Notes: generated from the letters alone by a model not told the origin. A stretch of DNA of 64,000 nucleotides from Nemophila menziesii (GCA_029959085.1 JARWIR010000240.1:1-64000), one strand, 5' to 3'. Shown: positions 10,244-21,692, counted from the first letter of the stretch. Numbers and translations are program-made.

Positions 10244-11292
10244 TTTAGGGGAATCTCGAGTTCCTCTGGTGATTCAAGTGTCAAGGCTTCGTCAAGATCA
10301 TCATCTAGGCTTGCTTCATTGAAGACTTCTTGCGCAATTTTTCCGATGACATCTATTTTGAAACATTCATCTTTCGACTTTGGTAACTTCATAGCCTTAA
10401 ACACATTGAATCGTATATGTTCGTCTTGTACCCTCATGATCAACTCACCATTCTCAACATCAATTAGTGTACGCCCCGTGGCTAAGAATGGTCTACCCAA
10501 AATGATGGGGACATTCTTGTCCGCGTCGTAGTCAAGAATAATAAAATCACAAGGAAAAATAAAAGAACCAGATTTAACTAAAACATCTTCAATTTTACCT
10601 ACTGGTCGTGAGAGAGAGCGATCTGCCATTTGTAATACCACAGATGTGGGTACTACCACTCCTATATTAAGCTTCTCGAACAGGGATCTTGGCATGAGAT
10701 TGATACTCGCGCCTAAATCACATAATGCTTTCCCGGTCCAATTATCTCCAATGCCGATGGGAATTGTAAAACTTCCGGGATCTTCTAGCTTCGGCGGTAA
10801 CTTGTTTTGACATATAGCACTACACTCCATAGGTAACCCTATTGTTTCCCCAGTTTCTATACTTCGTTTGTTGGAGAGAATGTCCTTCATGAATTTCAGA
10901 TATTTCGGCATTCTTTTAAGAGCTTCAACAAATGGCATATTAATCTCTAACTTGCTCAACATGTCAACGAACTTCTTGAATTCCAGGTCATTGTCCTTCT
11001 TTCTGACACGTGAAGGGTATGGTGGTGGAGGGCGTGTGTTAAGTTCCACTGGCTTTCTCGTTTTTTCTGGAGTCTCAACTTGGACACTCTTTGGTTTAAC
11101 TACCTCCTCTACTGTATCTTTGATTGTTTCTTCTCCCCCCTTTTCTGGAATAGGGATTGGTTCTGTTTCTGGTCTTGGTGGAGGTAGTTGTTTTCCACTT
11201 CGCAGTTCAACTGCATGACAAGAATCATCTCTAGGAGCAATAGTATCACTTGGAAGTTGCCCTTTCGGCCTATTTTGTAATTTACTTGCCAT
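10228..11292 (-). CDS. E1 retropepsin (protease) region
   Basis: Continuation of the gag frame. After a proline- and glutamate-rich linker comes an aspartic protease with DLGASINLMP as the active-site loop and ILGRPFLATG as the flap-side motif, both typical of Athila-group proteases. DLGA in place of DTGA is normal here. It would cut the Gag-Pol polyprotein inside virus-like particles. The frame ends at LKELLH followed by a stop, while the RT frame is reached only by a one-base shift, so either a frameshift mutation or programmed shifting separates them. The stretch has no internal stop, but its true start lies in the broken gag upstream. Confidence 0.88.
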   Translation of the reverse strand: MASKLQNRPKGQLPSDTIAPRDDSCHAVELRSGKQLPPPRPETEPIPIPEKGGEETIKDTVEEVVKPKSVQVETPEKTRKPVELNTRPPPPYPSRVRKKDNDLEFKKFVDMLSKLEINMPFVEALKRMPKYLKFMKDILSNKRSIETGETIGLPMECSAICQNKLPPKLEDPGSFTIPIGIGDNWTGKALCDLGASINLMPRSLFEKLNIGVVVPTSVVLQMADRSLSRPVGKIEDVLVKSGSFIFPCDFIILDYDADKNVPIILGRPFLATGRTLIDVENGELIMRVQDEHIRFNVFKAMKLPKSKDECFKIDVIGKIAQEVFNEASLDDDLDEALTLESPEELEIPLKELLH

Positions 11293-11302
11293 ATGTGATA
11301 AA

Positions 11303-12495
11303 GTATGCTCTATTTTCTTGATTACCTTCTGTTGGGCTTGAATCTTCTATTGGCTACGACTCATATTGTTTTCAATTGCTTGCATCAATTTAGCCATACT
11401 CGAATTCAAGCTTGGGATTTGTTCTTTCCTTGCCAGTTGCATTGATTGTTTTGGTGGTTCTTTCTTCGTTTCTTGACAAGCTTTTTCAATAATGGGTGCT
11501 TTTTGCTAAATAGGTTGTGGTGGATAATAGGATTGAGTTTGGGGTTGATAATAAGTCTCTTGATTTCTGACCCAACTTCTTTGTTGTGGAGGTTGTTGAT
11601 AACTAGCGTAGATTTCTTGAGGGAAGTCATAACTACTAGAATAATAGTTATCTTAAGGGTATGTAACAGAAGCTATTGCTGGATTATTCAAACACCCTTC
11701 CCACACATGGTCTCTTGATCCACAACCAGGACACGAAGGAATTGCACGTACTACATTCACCTAAGCAATTGTTCGAGCTTATTCTTGTAGTTCTTCGAGT
11801 TGTTGGGCCAATTCTTTAAGCTTCAGAGATTCTGAAGTGTCTTCTTTTTCTGGTTTCTTGGGCCAACTTATCTCGTTCTCAAGAATTCTTTCCATCCCCA
11901 ACTCAGCTTCTTCAGGATCTAGTAACACAAAACCTGTGTTTCCTAACGAATCTGCTTTTTCCCTTGACTTGTCATTGAGTCCTCCATAAAACAAGGTTAA
12001 ATAATATTCTGGCGATGATTTATGATATGCACATCTCGCCTTCTTTTCTGGAAATCTTAACCATGCTTCACCCAAACTCTCTCCGTCTTCCTATATAAAT
12101 TGCTCAAGCTCCAACATATCTTTTAAACGTCTACTAACCGGATAGAAGCGGTCTAGGAATCTTGCTTGAAGCTTGTCCCAATCTGGAATAACATGAGGAT
12201 ATTGGGTATCATACCAATTGCTTGCACCTCCGGTCAAGAAGATCTGGAACATCACGTAATACACTTTCTCCCTCGTAACTCCTCTTACGATATAAGCATC
12301 ACAGATTTGCATGAATTTCTGAATATATCGGATCGGATCTTGATGTTCAGCACCGCTGAATAGTCCATGAGTTGCAAACTGCGTTAACATCCCTGGATCA
12401 GGCTTAAATTTAGCGGCTTGGATTTCTGGAGCGCGAATTCCTCTTGGTTGCACTCTGAATTCGATGGGTAGCTCAAGTCTCCTTGGGTTCTCCAT
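11303..12495 (-). pseudogene. E1 gag, broken by nonsense codons
   Basis: Capsid/nucleocapsid gene starting at an ATG about 100 bases after the primer-binding site. The first block (12091-12495) carries the retrotransposon gag core with IRYIQKFMQICDAYI and WDKLQARFLDRFYP. After an in-frame TAG at 12088-12090 the frame continues with EDGESLGEAWLRF. A CX2CX4HX4C zinc knuckle (CPGCGSRDHVWEGC) lies at 11692-11733. More in-frame stops fall near 11779, 11761, 11653, 11506 and 11350. Most sit where relatives would have glutamine codons, consistent with C-to-T change. The frame is the same as that of the protease downstream, so gag and protease were once one polyprotein. Confidence 0.88.
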
Positions 12496-12596
12496 CTGTA
12501 ACTATCTATTAAACAAAAACTAAAAAGACAAAAAGCGTAAAATAGAACTAACTGAAATAAAAGCACAAGATATATGCACAAGGACTAACGATGTAG

Positions 12597-12614
12597 TCCC
12601 CGGCAGCGGCGCCA
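12597..12614 (-). other. E1 primer-binding site, tRNA-Asp
   Basis: The plus strand reads TCCCCGGCAGCGGCGCCA, which matches the 3' end of plant tRNA-Asp apart from one base in the acceptor region. The minus-strand RNA would therefore pair with that tRNA to prime minus-strand DNA synthesis. tRNA-Asp priming is typical of Athila-type elements. Confidence 0.85.
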
Positions 12615-12620
12615 AAAACT

Positions 12621-14124
12621 TGGTACGACTAAGGTGTGATAAAATATGATATAAATAAAGTGCAGATAAACACCCTAAGCTAGCACGGTTCTGCAAGTAT
12701 ACAGATCGTATGCAAGTTTTAGAAAATAAGTAAGTTTCGTTCGGCAGAGACTACGAAGGTTAGGAGAATCTTATGCAATAATCAAGTGCGGATAATTAAA
12801 GCTAGAACAAATAAAACGCAGAAAAAGTAAAGACAAAAAGATATTTATTTGGTTTTTGATTAAACTAAATTAAAACTAAGAATCTAAAGACATAAATTAA
12901 ATACGAAAGAAGGAGTGAGAATATAGCTTGAGTAAAGAGCATGTAATCCCCACTAGTTTTGCCGTTCTAAACATTTAAGGGTGAATTATGTAGTATTTCA
13001 ATAATCGGTTCCAATTACGCTAGGTAGTTTTAAATAGGATTTACCTGTGTCAATAAGGTTTCCTAAGCAAACTGTTCCTGTAATTAGTAAATAGTAATAT
13101 ATACTAAACCATAGTGATTATCTAGTTAGGTTGATTTGTCAGATCTAAACCGAATACTAGACGTTATGTGCTAAACATGTAATTAAACACCGTTGTCAAT
13201 GGTGACCTAATTACTAGATGGTAATTCTATATGGCCTAGGTTCCACAAGAACACAGAATATAAATCCAAACACATAAACAGAGAATAAAAACAATAATTC
13301 AATTTAAAACATAGAATTCCCAAATTAGATAGATGTCAATCAAAAATAGGGTTCATACATATATGCTAAAACTCAAGCTAAAGAATTTTAGTTCATACTA
13401 ATGCAAGAAAGGAAAGAACTTACAAATTCAGAGGTAGAAGAAGACATTATGATGAACAGCTCCTTCCAGACTTCTTTTCTTGTGTTGTAAGCTTCCTCTT
13501 GGTTTAAGGTTTCACCAAGGATGATTTAAGAGTGTTAAGATGCTGTATTTATAGTGTATAGGTTGACCTAATTCGTTTTCTTGAAGGAAAAGGTAACTAT
13601 GGGCTCCAAGCCCAGCTCAAATTCGTAGCCCAAAAACATGCAATCAACCCCATTTTTCTTTTGGTCCTAATAGCTTCAATATTTATCCGATTGATGCATA
13701 TGAGTATACCAAATTCATCGTATCAGAAAGATCTTCAGCTTTTCTCTTGACCGTTTCTCCAAATTCCTCACCTTTTTAAGATATAAGCTGATTTGTGGTC
13801 GTAGGTTCAGAAATTCAGATTTAAGGCAGCTTTTCCTTTTCCATGTTTTTAGCTTTTCTTTCTTTTATCTTCAATTTCCATGTTTATCTTCTTTCCTTTA
13901 GTTCTCTTTACCAACTTGGAATCTAATTAATTACCATATATCTCTAAAACTTCAAACTAAATAAATAATTAAACCCAATATGCTCTAAAAATAATAATTA
14001 ATTAATTCAAGAACCAAAATAGGAAAGTGTACTAAATCAAGCTAAAATCGACCTATAAACTAATAAATACGCCTAAAATGATGTCTCAGAAATAGATTTT
14101 ATTATCACAAATGAGAAGACATCA
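12621..14124 (-). repeat. E1 5' LTR
   Basis: Minus-strand LTR ending six bases before the primer-binding site. It contains a TATA box (13545-13553) that fits the element promoter. The terminus at 14124 reads GAAGACATCA on the plus strand, one change from the 3' LTR copy. Confidence 0.95.
13545..13553 (-). promoter_or_regulatory. TATA box of the E1 LTR promoter
   Basis: The minus strand reads ACTATAAATAC here, a standard plant TATA box, about 580 bases into the 5' LTR. The equivalent position is conserved in the LTRs of E3 (37118-37126) and E4 (42707-42715); E2 has TATAAAAG at 25413-25420. Transcription would begin about 30 bases further on and run toward lower coordinates. Confidence 0.6.
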
Positions 14125-15061
14125 ACAAGTTAGTGTATACATAGAAAGTTAAAACATACAAATGAGCGATATGACGGTGGATGAGTTTTTATTAATTTCA
14201 AAAATTCATTGGCTAAAACAAATAGAGAAAGGTAAAACCATCATTATTAGAGATCTTGAAATCTCTATGTTGCCTCATTCTACAAGGTCTATGAAATTTA
14301 TATATACCACACTTTGGTAAATTTGGCTATTTCATGTAACAAATGGACCAACATTAAAATTAACCCTTATAAGGTGTGAGAGAAGAAAAAGAATTACAAA
14401 ACACTAGAGCAACTATCAATTTTTTTCTTTTGTATTTCTACTTTGAGTATATTTGCTACTTTCGAAAACAAAGGTGTATATATTTAGATAGATCACATAA
14501 CAGAAGACCAATGGTCCAATCTACGTGGTTGTTATTCATATATCAAAATCATGGGGGTGTTGCAGAGAGAGGCACCTATCCTTTCTCGAAATTATGATAT
14601 TTTTGCTTTCTCATTCTTGAGGTTAAAACATTGAAATGAATTTCAGTTATCAAATGAATAGAAGGAGGCTCAGATATGTGAAAAAGCTTGCAAACGATGT
14701 AACTTTTTATCTGTTGTCTGACTTAATGTTGAAGCAAAAATTAGGAGTTGGCTTCAAATGAAAGATTCTTGAATCAAATAACCTTATAATATGAGGATTG
14801 AACAATCAAAATTCCCCTTTAAGTTCAACCTCTGGAGTTACTCCAATAAATTTTATGGCAGCGGATACAATTATCTTCGAGTTTGAAAACTTATAATTTT
14901 CGCAAAGTCTTATATAAAAAACACGTATAATTTTGTCCAAAGCTGGATTACATATATGAAGCATATAAATATTTTATAATATAACAAAGTACTAGATAGA
15001 TATTCATCTTATGTTTGTAGAGTAATGAGAGGAACACATAAATACATACATATATATATAT

Positions 15062-15108
<47 letters not shown>

Positions 15109-16485
15109 TGATTATATGTGTTGATACATTTTATCAGTTATTAAACTGATTTTGCCAAGAAATAGAATTATTTGCACTTCTTTTATGTATAATTAAATAA
15201 TGAATTTTGAACAATCTATTATAATTCTGTTAATTCAATTTAACCCAAGTACTTTCAGGTACGGGGTATTTCTAGTATATATATATATAGACAAAGAGAG
15301 ATAGAGGGACCCTTTTGAGGCTCAGAAGTTTATTTATGAAGCAAGATGCCATGGCTGCAAAATATGTTGCATATGAAGGAATGTAGGAAAAAACATAAAC
15401 CTATTCAATAATAACCCAACAAAATCCTTAACGAGTCACATCCGGCTATTATAAATCAAACATAAAATCTAAAGCAGGTAATATTGGGAATCTTATGAAC
15501 AAACCACACCCACAATTGATGTGGTCTTACATATAAGTATAAAAGAGAGGTATAAATAATTCATAAAATTTAACCGGAATGACTACTAGTACAAAAGAGT
15601 TTGTGTGAAATACATGAAATATGTAAGTTCGTCAATGAAAGTGAGGTATAAGATCATTTATGTTTTCAATTTTGAAAAGTATGTGTACTCTTGGATTCCA
15701 GGAGTAGATAAGATAAACAAGTAGTGTAATACTCAAACTGAAGTTGTGAAAGATCTTTATATTAATAATTTTATGATATGAAATAATGATATAACATATA
15801 ACAATTTTAACCATGAAACTGAAACTAGTGTGATCAAGATCAACATACCACATATGCAATGTGGATATACCATATTGGGTACATGTTATAGATGGTACCT
15901 TAACAACTGGAAAAATATTGCATACAATAATCAAATAGTAGAGGATAAAGAAAAGATTAAAATATATCAAGTATTCCATAATTTTTCAAGCAACCAGATT
16001 TATTTTGGTCAATATGATGACATAAAGCTCCACCCAAAATTTAAAAAAATATTTATGAAGGGTTGTAATGGTTTACTAGGCATTAAAGAGAAAAACGTCA
16101 TATTGGCTTGGCAGATTTGAAAGATTAGACATGAATTCTTGTATAAAAATAAATAAGTCGAACTATACAATCTACTCTGAGAGATAAAGCAGTATATGAT
16201 GAATTTTTTACTTCAAATAAGGATGCATGTGAGGTTATGGATCAAAAAGATGAACTTGTAACTGACCTTAAAGATAATTATGATATAATTATAAACAATA
16301 CAAGGAATATAAACAATAACTTGAGAGTGATACTCAAAGTAATATAGATGAATCATATATGACGGTACTGAAAAGGGTAGTGTTGTTTGTATTGTTATAG
16401 ATGTAAAGGGCAACATAATCAGAAGACAAACATGGAATTTTTGTTACAAGCAATAGTTGAAGCAAAATATATAAAGATTAGGAAT
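14125..16485. other. Inverted-repeat arm DNA without a recognisable gene
   Basis: AT-rich sequence shared with the right arm (60367-61318 and 49591-51034). Short open frames occur near 14376-14597 (plus) and 15830-16120 (plus), and traces of both can be read in the right arm. The conceptual peptides match nothing I recognise, and the flanking frames are full of stops. It could be an old, decayed transposon or gene that predates the duplication. Confidence 0.5.
15045..15103. repeat. (TA)n tract, empty site of the Helitron pair
   Basis: Imperfect TA/CATA microsatellite. The matching tract in the right arm (50973-51034 and 60367 onward) is split by the two Helitrons, so this copy shows the unoccupied site. 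Confidence 0.85.
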
Positions 16486-17133
16486 TGATGTCTCCCTATT
16501 TGTGATGATTTAATTTAGCTTGGAGACATCATTTTAGGTGTATTTATTAGGATATAGGTCGATTTTCTCATGATTTAGTACACTTTCGTATTTCGTGTCT
16601 TGATTTAATTATTTATTATTTTTAGAGCATATTAGGTTTAACTGTTTGTTAATTGTGAAGCTTTAAAGATATATGGTAATTAGTTAGATGCTAAGTTAAT
16701 TCTAAGAGATAAGGGAAAGAAGATAAACATGGAAGTTGGAGATAAATGAAAGAAATATGAAAAAGAAAAAGATAAAGTTGTCAAATAAATTTGAATTCCA
16801 GCACCTACGACCATAGAAGTGATCATAACTCAAGATTGGCTAAGAATTTGGAAGAATGGTCTGAATCAAAGTTATATAGCTTTCCGAGACGATCAGTTTC
16901 AACTATTGGAACGCGTCAAATGGATGAGTATTGAAGGAGTTACGGACAAAACAAAACAACGCCATAATCTTACCTTTTCTATATTTTAGGGTTACGAATT
17001 TGAGTTGGGCTAGAGTCCAAGTTACTTGTCTTCCACTCTAAGAAAACGTTTTAGGGTTTCCTATACCCTATAAGTACACCCTTTAATCAGAATAAACACA
17101 TCCTTGGCAAACCTTAAGCCAAGAGGAAGCTTA

Positions 17134-18718
17134 TGGTGGTCCTTTGTGTGTTCTAAAAATAAATGCAAAAGATAATCGAACCACAACCGCAAGTGTACGG
17201 TTGTCCCAAGTAGTATATCTGATAATACAGATTCGTTCCAAGGACAGAATGGTTGATCACAATGTCTAGCAAATAGTGGTTGATGCACTTATGAAAATAA
17301 AAGACAATAATATGTTTGTTTGGTTTTGTATTAATCCTAAGGAATGAAAGACTAATGCGAAAATGTAAATAAATAACTAAGACGCAAGTAAATAAAAGTG
17401 ATACGCAAGTAAGAGCAGGTAGTACTTGAGAGGCGCAAGGGTTTACCTAACTATCATTCATTTCATACATTGTTTAAGGGACAAATTGGTAAATTTGTAT
17501 TGGTCGGGATTCTATAATCTCCTTACCCCCGTCAGGGTGGACTAAGGAGCAACTCTCAAATGCTACAAACCCCGTCAGGGTGATTATAGTCCACTCTCAA
17601 GTGTTTAAGTTCAAATTACCCAATAGGCCATAGGTTTAATTAAGCTCGTCAGAGTCAATAATTTCTAACCTACATTCATTAACTAGTTCGGTACCTAAAC
17701 GCCCCGTCAAGGTGATCCAATCGCCACTAATTGGAATAGCTTAGATACTAAATCCTATCATTGATTTATCAGGTCAAAAATAGTAGATAAAATGAAAATT
17801 AAAGAAAAATACAATTTACCCAATTTGATTTAAATAATAATTATCCTAAATCCAAATGTATAAAACGAAATCAAATTGGGATTAACCCATTATGCGTTCT
17901 CAAGCACTAATTTAGTTTAGCTCATAATAATTGAAAAGACAAAAACTAAAGAAACAAATAGGTTCATCATGTTTTACAGAATAAAATAGAAGAACCTAAT
18001 TATGGAATTGAATTGGCTGAGAAGTGGAGATATAGACCGTCTCCAGCTCTTGCTTCTTCTCTTCCTGCCTCTAGCTTCTTCTCTGGTGTCTGACTCTTAA
18101 GCGTATGTTGTATATTGAAAAAGATATGAAGAGTTTTTGAAAATAGAGGTCTAAAGCCCTTTTATAATGTTAAAAACGGATTAGGGCTTGGACTTAAGAA
18201 TAAATCAATAATTAAATGTCCAAGCCCAATTTCTAAGCCCAAAATCCCGTAACTGCTGATACACCTTCACTAAAACGGCTTTTCCCGCTTCGTTATGACT
18301 CCGATTGACCTCATTCCAGTTGATAAAGTTCCGTAACTCGATAAGGAATGTTTTCTCTTCAAAGGTCAGCGGCTAAATCATCTCTTAAGCACCTCGAAAT
18401 CAGCAATCTATAGCCTGGAAAATGGATTTTCAGCTCTAAAAATAATATCTTCGGGATTTATCTTCAAGTCTTGACTCTATATAACGATCTTTGACTTTCT
18501 TCTCGGATTCCTCTTCTAGCTAACATCTAAAACCTATAAACTTTACACTAAAAATACCAATATTACGCGCAAAAGTTTAATAAATCAAAATTACTAGAAA
18601 TAAAAGAGGAAAATCATATTATTGCATATTAGCACAAAAAGTCTATCTAAATAGTCAAATAAACACCAAAAATGATGTCTCCTAAGGGTCGAAAATACGA
18701 ACAATTAAGGAGACATCA
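17134..18718 (-). repeat. E2 3' LTR
   Basis: TG...CA ended LTR, same length as its partner. It includes four spaced CCCCGTCAGGGTG-like motifs between about 17525 and 17715, also present in the 5' copy. Confidence 0.95.
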
Positions 18719-18754
18719 AGACCCCCAACTCAAACCTTTGTCGTCCCGACAAAG
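18719..18754 (-). other. E2 polypurine tract with upstream hairpin
   Basis: Minus strand: CTTTGTCG, GGA loop, CGACAAAG hairpin (18736-18754), then GTTTGAGTTGGGGGTCT (18719-18735) touching the 3' LTR. Both stem sides differ from E1 but still pair, which is covariation. Confidence 0.8.
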
Positions 18755-20081
18755 CAAAACTTAAAACAAGGGGAGTGAAGTAGATGCAAGAGAAAATAGA
18801 AGCTAGCAAATAAACCCTAAAGCAATGCTAAAGATAAATCTCATATAGAAAACATTAAGAACTAACATATACATACACTAATCATGCAACATCAAACATA
18901 AATAGTCTCAATCATAAAATTAAAGTCGCAATGCTTGAAGGTTACACTTGTACTCATCTTTGTATGATGGCTATAGGGTGGTCATTAATCCTAACTCGCT
19001 TCGAACGCTCCACCTAGTGTATTCCCTATCAACAGAATCATAAATTCACTATGCACTTAGGAATCACGAGGTCTTTATGGTTTTAATTATGACTTAAGGA
19101 CGGTGTGGATGTATATTTGGTAAATTTGAAGTGAGCTTTTGGCTCTCTCCTCACTTACCATCAACAATGTCCTCGAGCTTGAGTTTACGCTAAAAAATGT
19201 TCTCACTCACCCAATTGACGCGCTAATGTTGCGTCCCCAATGTCAACCCAAATAACACTAAGATGATTTCCAAAAATATTCCACTTTTCCGGTTTATTTT
19301 ATTCTTTCTTTCTTTTTATTTTCTTTTTCATTTTTCATTTTTTTTGTACAAGATACCCATGACCCTCGCTTTGATGTGAAAGGTCATGTCTCTTATAATT
19401 TTTTTTTTCTTTTTTTTTCTTTTTCAAATCTCGGCAAAGGGTTACAAAATAATCATATCATCTTTTATTTTTGTGCCTCAATACAAACACATATAATCCC
19501 TTCCCAATGTAAATTCCCAAATGTGGACCCTCCACCCCAAACTCAAGCTCGAGACAAGTCTCAGGGTTGTGATTCAAGTGCGGGTCATTTGGTCATGCCT
19601 AATAATCTAAAGGATAATGGGCTTATATCGTGGCTACAAAATAAAAGGCTTAAGGCTCAACATTGGGCTAAGACGGATAAAATTATAATAAGGGATAGCA
19701 AGCTAAAAGGCTTCAAATGGCTAACAAAGAACTGCCCCTATCATTTTCCTAAGTACATAGCTTGTCTTTAGTTCATATCTAGGTGGGTTCTCTACTAATT
19801 AAGATTTCACGTTCTACACACCAAACATATTCCTTAAGTACAAGCTTACTTCATTTGCATTGTTCATTAATTTTTTCCAATCAATTACCTATGTTCGCAT
19901 GCAATTGTAAGTGCGTTTTATGTTATTCCCTAAAGTCCACTATCTACTATCATAGATTCATCAAAAGTATGCTTAAAAGGGTCATTTAAAATCTTCTACA
20001 GTCAAACGCAACTCCTAATTATTTTATTGAAAACAATTAAAACAAATAAACACATAAAAACTGGGATGAGGCAACGAACCC
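18755..20081 (-). other. E2 non-coding 3' tail
   Basis: No convincing gene. Shared tail blocks are present: AGCTTTTGGCTCTCTCCTCA near 19134, CGGCAAAGGGTTACA near 19433, CCACCCCAAACTCAAGCTC at 19532-19550 and AAGAACTGCC near 19726. Small open frames here (for example 19376-19771, plus) overlap these conserved blocks and I do not treat them as genes. Confidence 0.6.
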
Positions 20082-20119
20082 CACCCCAAACTCAAAATTG
20101 AGTCGTGTCCCCACGACTC
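20082..20119 (-). other. E2 internal hairpin plus polypurine-like tract
   Basis: Minus strand: a perfect hairpin GAGTCGTG, loop GGGA, CACGACTC (20100-20119), then TTTTGAGTTTGGGGTGG (20082-20096 region). It corresponds to the E1 and E3 internal modules. Confidence 0.68.
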
Positions 20120-20145
20120 GAAAAGACTCAAAGTAATAAAATAAT

Positions 20146-20415
20146 TTACACTAAATGAGAAGGGAAAGAAAACGTATCTGAACCAGCGCGAGGCTGGTGT
20201 CGGTGTTGCGTCCAAGTTGAGGTTTTGAATTCTTCTTCATCAATGGTTGCGTTTAAAGTGTTCTTTATCACCTCGAAATTCCTCAAATTTCCCACGTTTT
20301 CATTTATTAATTGCCCTCTAAGCATCATCTCTTCTATTAAAATCTTTCCTCAATACCCAAATCGCTTTCGTCACCATGTTCTTCGTACCTTTCCTAACCT
20401 TTATGGTCATCTCCG
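20146..20415 (-). pseudogene. E2 3' ORF remnant
   Basis: The ATG near 20415 opens a basic peptide (MTIKVRKGTKNMVTKAIW) that stops after about 30 codons. An overlapping frame from 20328 (MMLRGQLINENVGNLRNFEV) runs to 20146, as if one base was gained or lost between them. The start is preceded on the minus strand by GCTTTGAGTTTGGGGTCAT, as in E3. It is short, unrecognised and probably dead. Confidence 0.45.
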
Positions 20416-20756
20416 ATGACCCCAAACTCAAAGCTTCAAGACCCTCAAAAGGTTTGGATAAAATTGTGATTTTAGTGTTCTTGAAGGTTTGGGTTTGAAT
20501 TATGGATTGTTTAGAGCTGGGTCATGGATAGTTCAAGGTTTGGGAAAGGTTTAATGGATAAATTTTTGCTTTGGTGAAAGAAAATTTCGGATTAAAGTGT
20601 AAATCTTTGGTATTTTGGAAGTTTAATGGTTTGATTGTGATCTTGGATGATGTTTAGAGGGAAGGATTTGTGGTATACTGTTGTTTTGATGATGATTTTC
20701 AGAGTGGTTGGAGGCTAGGATTCGTAATACAAGGTAGGCTTGGGAAAGAGGGTAAA

Positions 20757-20764
20757 AATTTATA
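20757..20764 (-). promoter_or_regulatory. Candidate TATA box for the E2 3' ORF
   Basis: The minus strand reads CTCTATAAATTT immediately after the palindrome array, in the same relative place as in E1 and E3. The leader to the first ATG at about 20415 would be roughly 310 bases. Confidence 0.5.
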
Positions 20765-20797
20765 GAGTTTGACTCCATGAAATCGCCGATCACAGCA

Positions 20798-21228
20798 GTT
20801 GACCGGCTAGCCGGCGGTTGACCGGCATGCCGGTCACTGTGTCGGAAAAATAAAATTTTCGAAAAAATTTTGTACTCTTTTTTTTTTATTTTTTATTTTT
20901 TTTACCCCTGACGCAGCCTTCTTGCGTCATCGCTGACGCAGTGATCAGAATCTTCACCTTCATCGGCCGGCTAGCCGGTCATCTGACCGGCATGTCGCTG
21001 GCACAAATCGTGACGCAGCGTCCTTGCGTCGTCGCTGACGCAGTGGTCAGAACCTCGTTCGTCATCGGCCGGCTAGCCGGTGGTTTCACCGGTATGCCGG
21101 CGAAGTCTCGCTGGCGCGAATGGTGACGCAGCAACGCTGCGTCATCGCTGACGCAGTGGTCAGAAGCTTTGGGGTCTTCAGCTCGTTTTGGCCGGTATGC
21201 CGGCCAGCTCGCCGGCTAGCCGGTCAAA
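20798..21228. repeat. E2 GC-rich palindrome array
   Basis: Repeating units of paired palindromes (CCGGCTAGCCGG with CCGGCATGCCGG or CCGGTATGCCGG) alternate with a TGACGCAG...TGCGTCA inverted repeat. Paired palindromes lie near 20802-20833, 20963-20993, 21066-21100 and 21189-21224. TGACGCAG blocks lie at 20910-20942, 21010-21043 and 21122-21163. The layout matches E1 and E3 although the palindromes differ. It sits 38 bases upstream of a TATA box on the minus strand. Confidence 0.78.
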
Positions 21229-21458
21229 CCTGCTGTTGACTCCATAATTTTCCGTTTTCTCATCGTTTTGACCCCAAACTCATGACCATTATACCCCTGA
21301 AATCATCAAAAACAAACACCCTTCCTCATTTCTTAAAAATAAACACTAAATTAACGAAAATCAAACTACTTTAAACTACGAAAAATAAGAACTTAAACTA
21401 ATATACAAGAAATTGGCTTTTGTTTAACGTCGTTAAGCTCGACGGGTTACCTCATTTT

Positions 21459-21692
21459 TTAGTCATTAACATAACCTCCCCAGCAGTGAGTGAGGTTGTC
21501 AATATTTGCAACTCGAAATTTGCATCCCTTAGCTTTTATTCCAACTAACTTATCCGAGATAACCTTAGCAACCACGAATGGTCCTAACCTAGAGCTTTTT
21601 GATTCACATGTCTTTGGAGGAGGTTTAGGCTTTTTCATAGCAACTTCTTCGCCAACTTTAAACTCCTTTTTCTTTCTTTCCTTCTTAGGTTC
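21459..21692 (-). pseudogene. E2 GPF/Y-like integrase tail after the amber codon
   Basis: In the same frame as gag-protease, directly past the TAG, the minus strand encodes a lysine-rich segment, FKVGEEVAMKKP, then RLGPFVVAKVISDK and NLTHCWGGYVND before a TAA at 21459-21461. GPFVVAKV fits the GPF/Y module at the C-terminus of Ty3/gypsy integrases (E1 has GGPYIVTKV). The integrase catalytic core is absent, so protease and integrase tail are fused directly. E3 has the same fusion. The TAG may be a point mutation or a readthrough site. Confidence 0.75.

Larger units (their letters stand above)
2891..14124 (-). mobile_element. E1: Athila-like Ty3/gypsy retrotransposon
   Basis: Full-length LTR retrotransposon of 11.2 kb on the minus strand. 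Its LTRs are 1511 bases (2891-4401) and 1504 bases (12621-14124). It has a tRNA-Asp primer-binding site, gag, protease, RT, RNase H, integrase, a 3' ORF and a polypurine tract. The flanking ACAAG duplication (2886-2890 and 14125-14129) is confirmed by the single ACAAG at the empty site in the right arm. gag and pol carry several in-frame stops and one frame change, so it is not autonomous now, although its integrase ORF is open. Its LTRs differ more from each other than those of E2, so it is probably the older insertion. Confidence 0.96.

Noticed and set aside
19376..19771. 131-codon plus-strand frame in the E2 tail
   Set aside because: It runs across nucleotide blocks conserved among element tails and encodes no recognised domain; the conservation is at DNA level.
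20798..21228. CRISPR-like spaced palindromes
   Set aside because: The repeats are imperfect, the spacers are themselves repeated, and the context is a plant retrotransposon. A regulatory palindrome array fits better.
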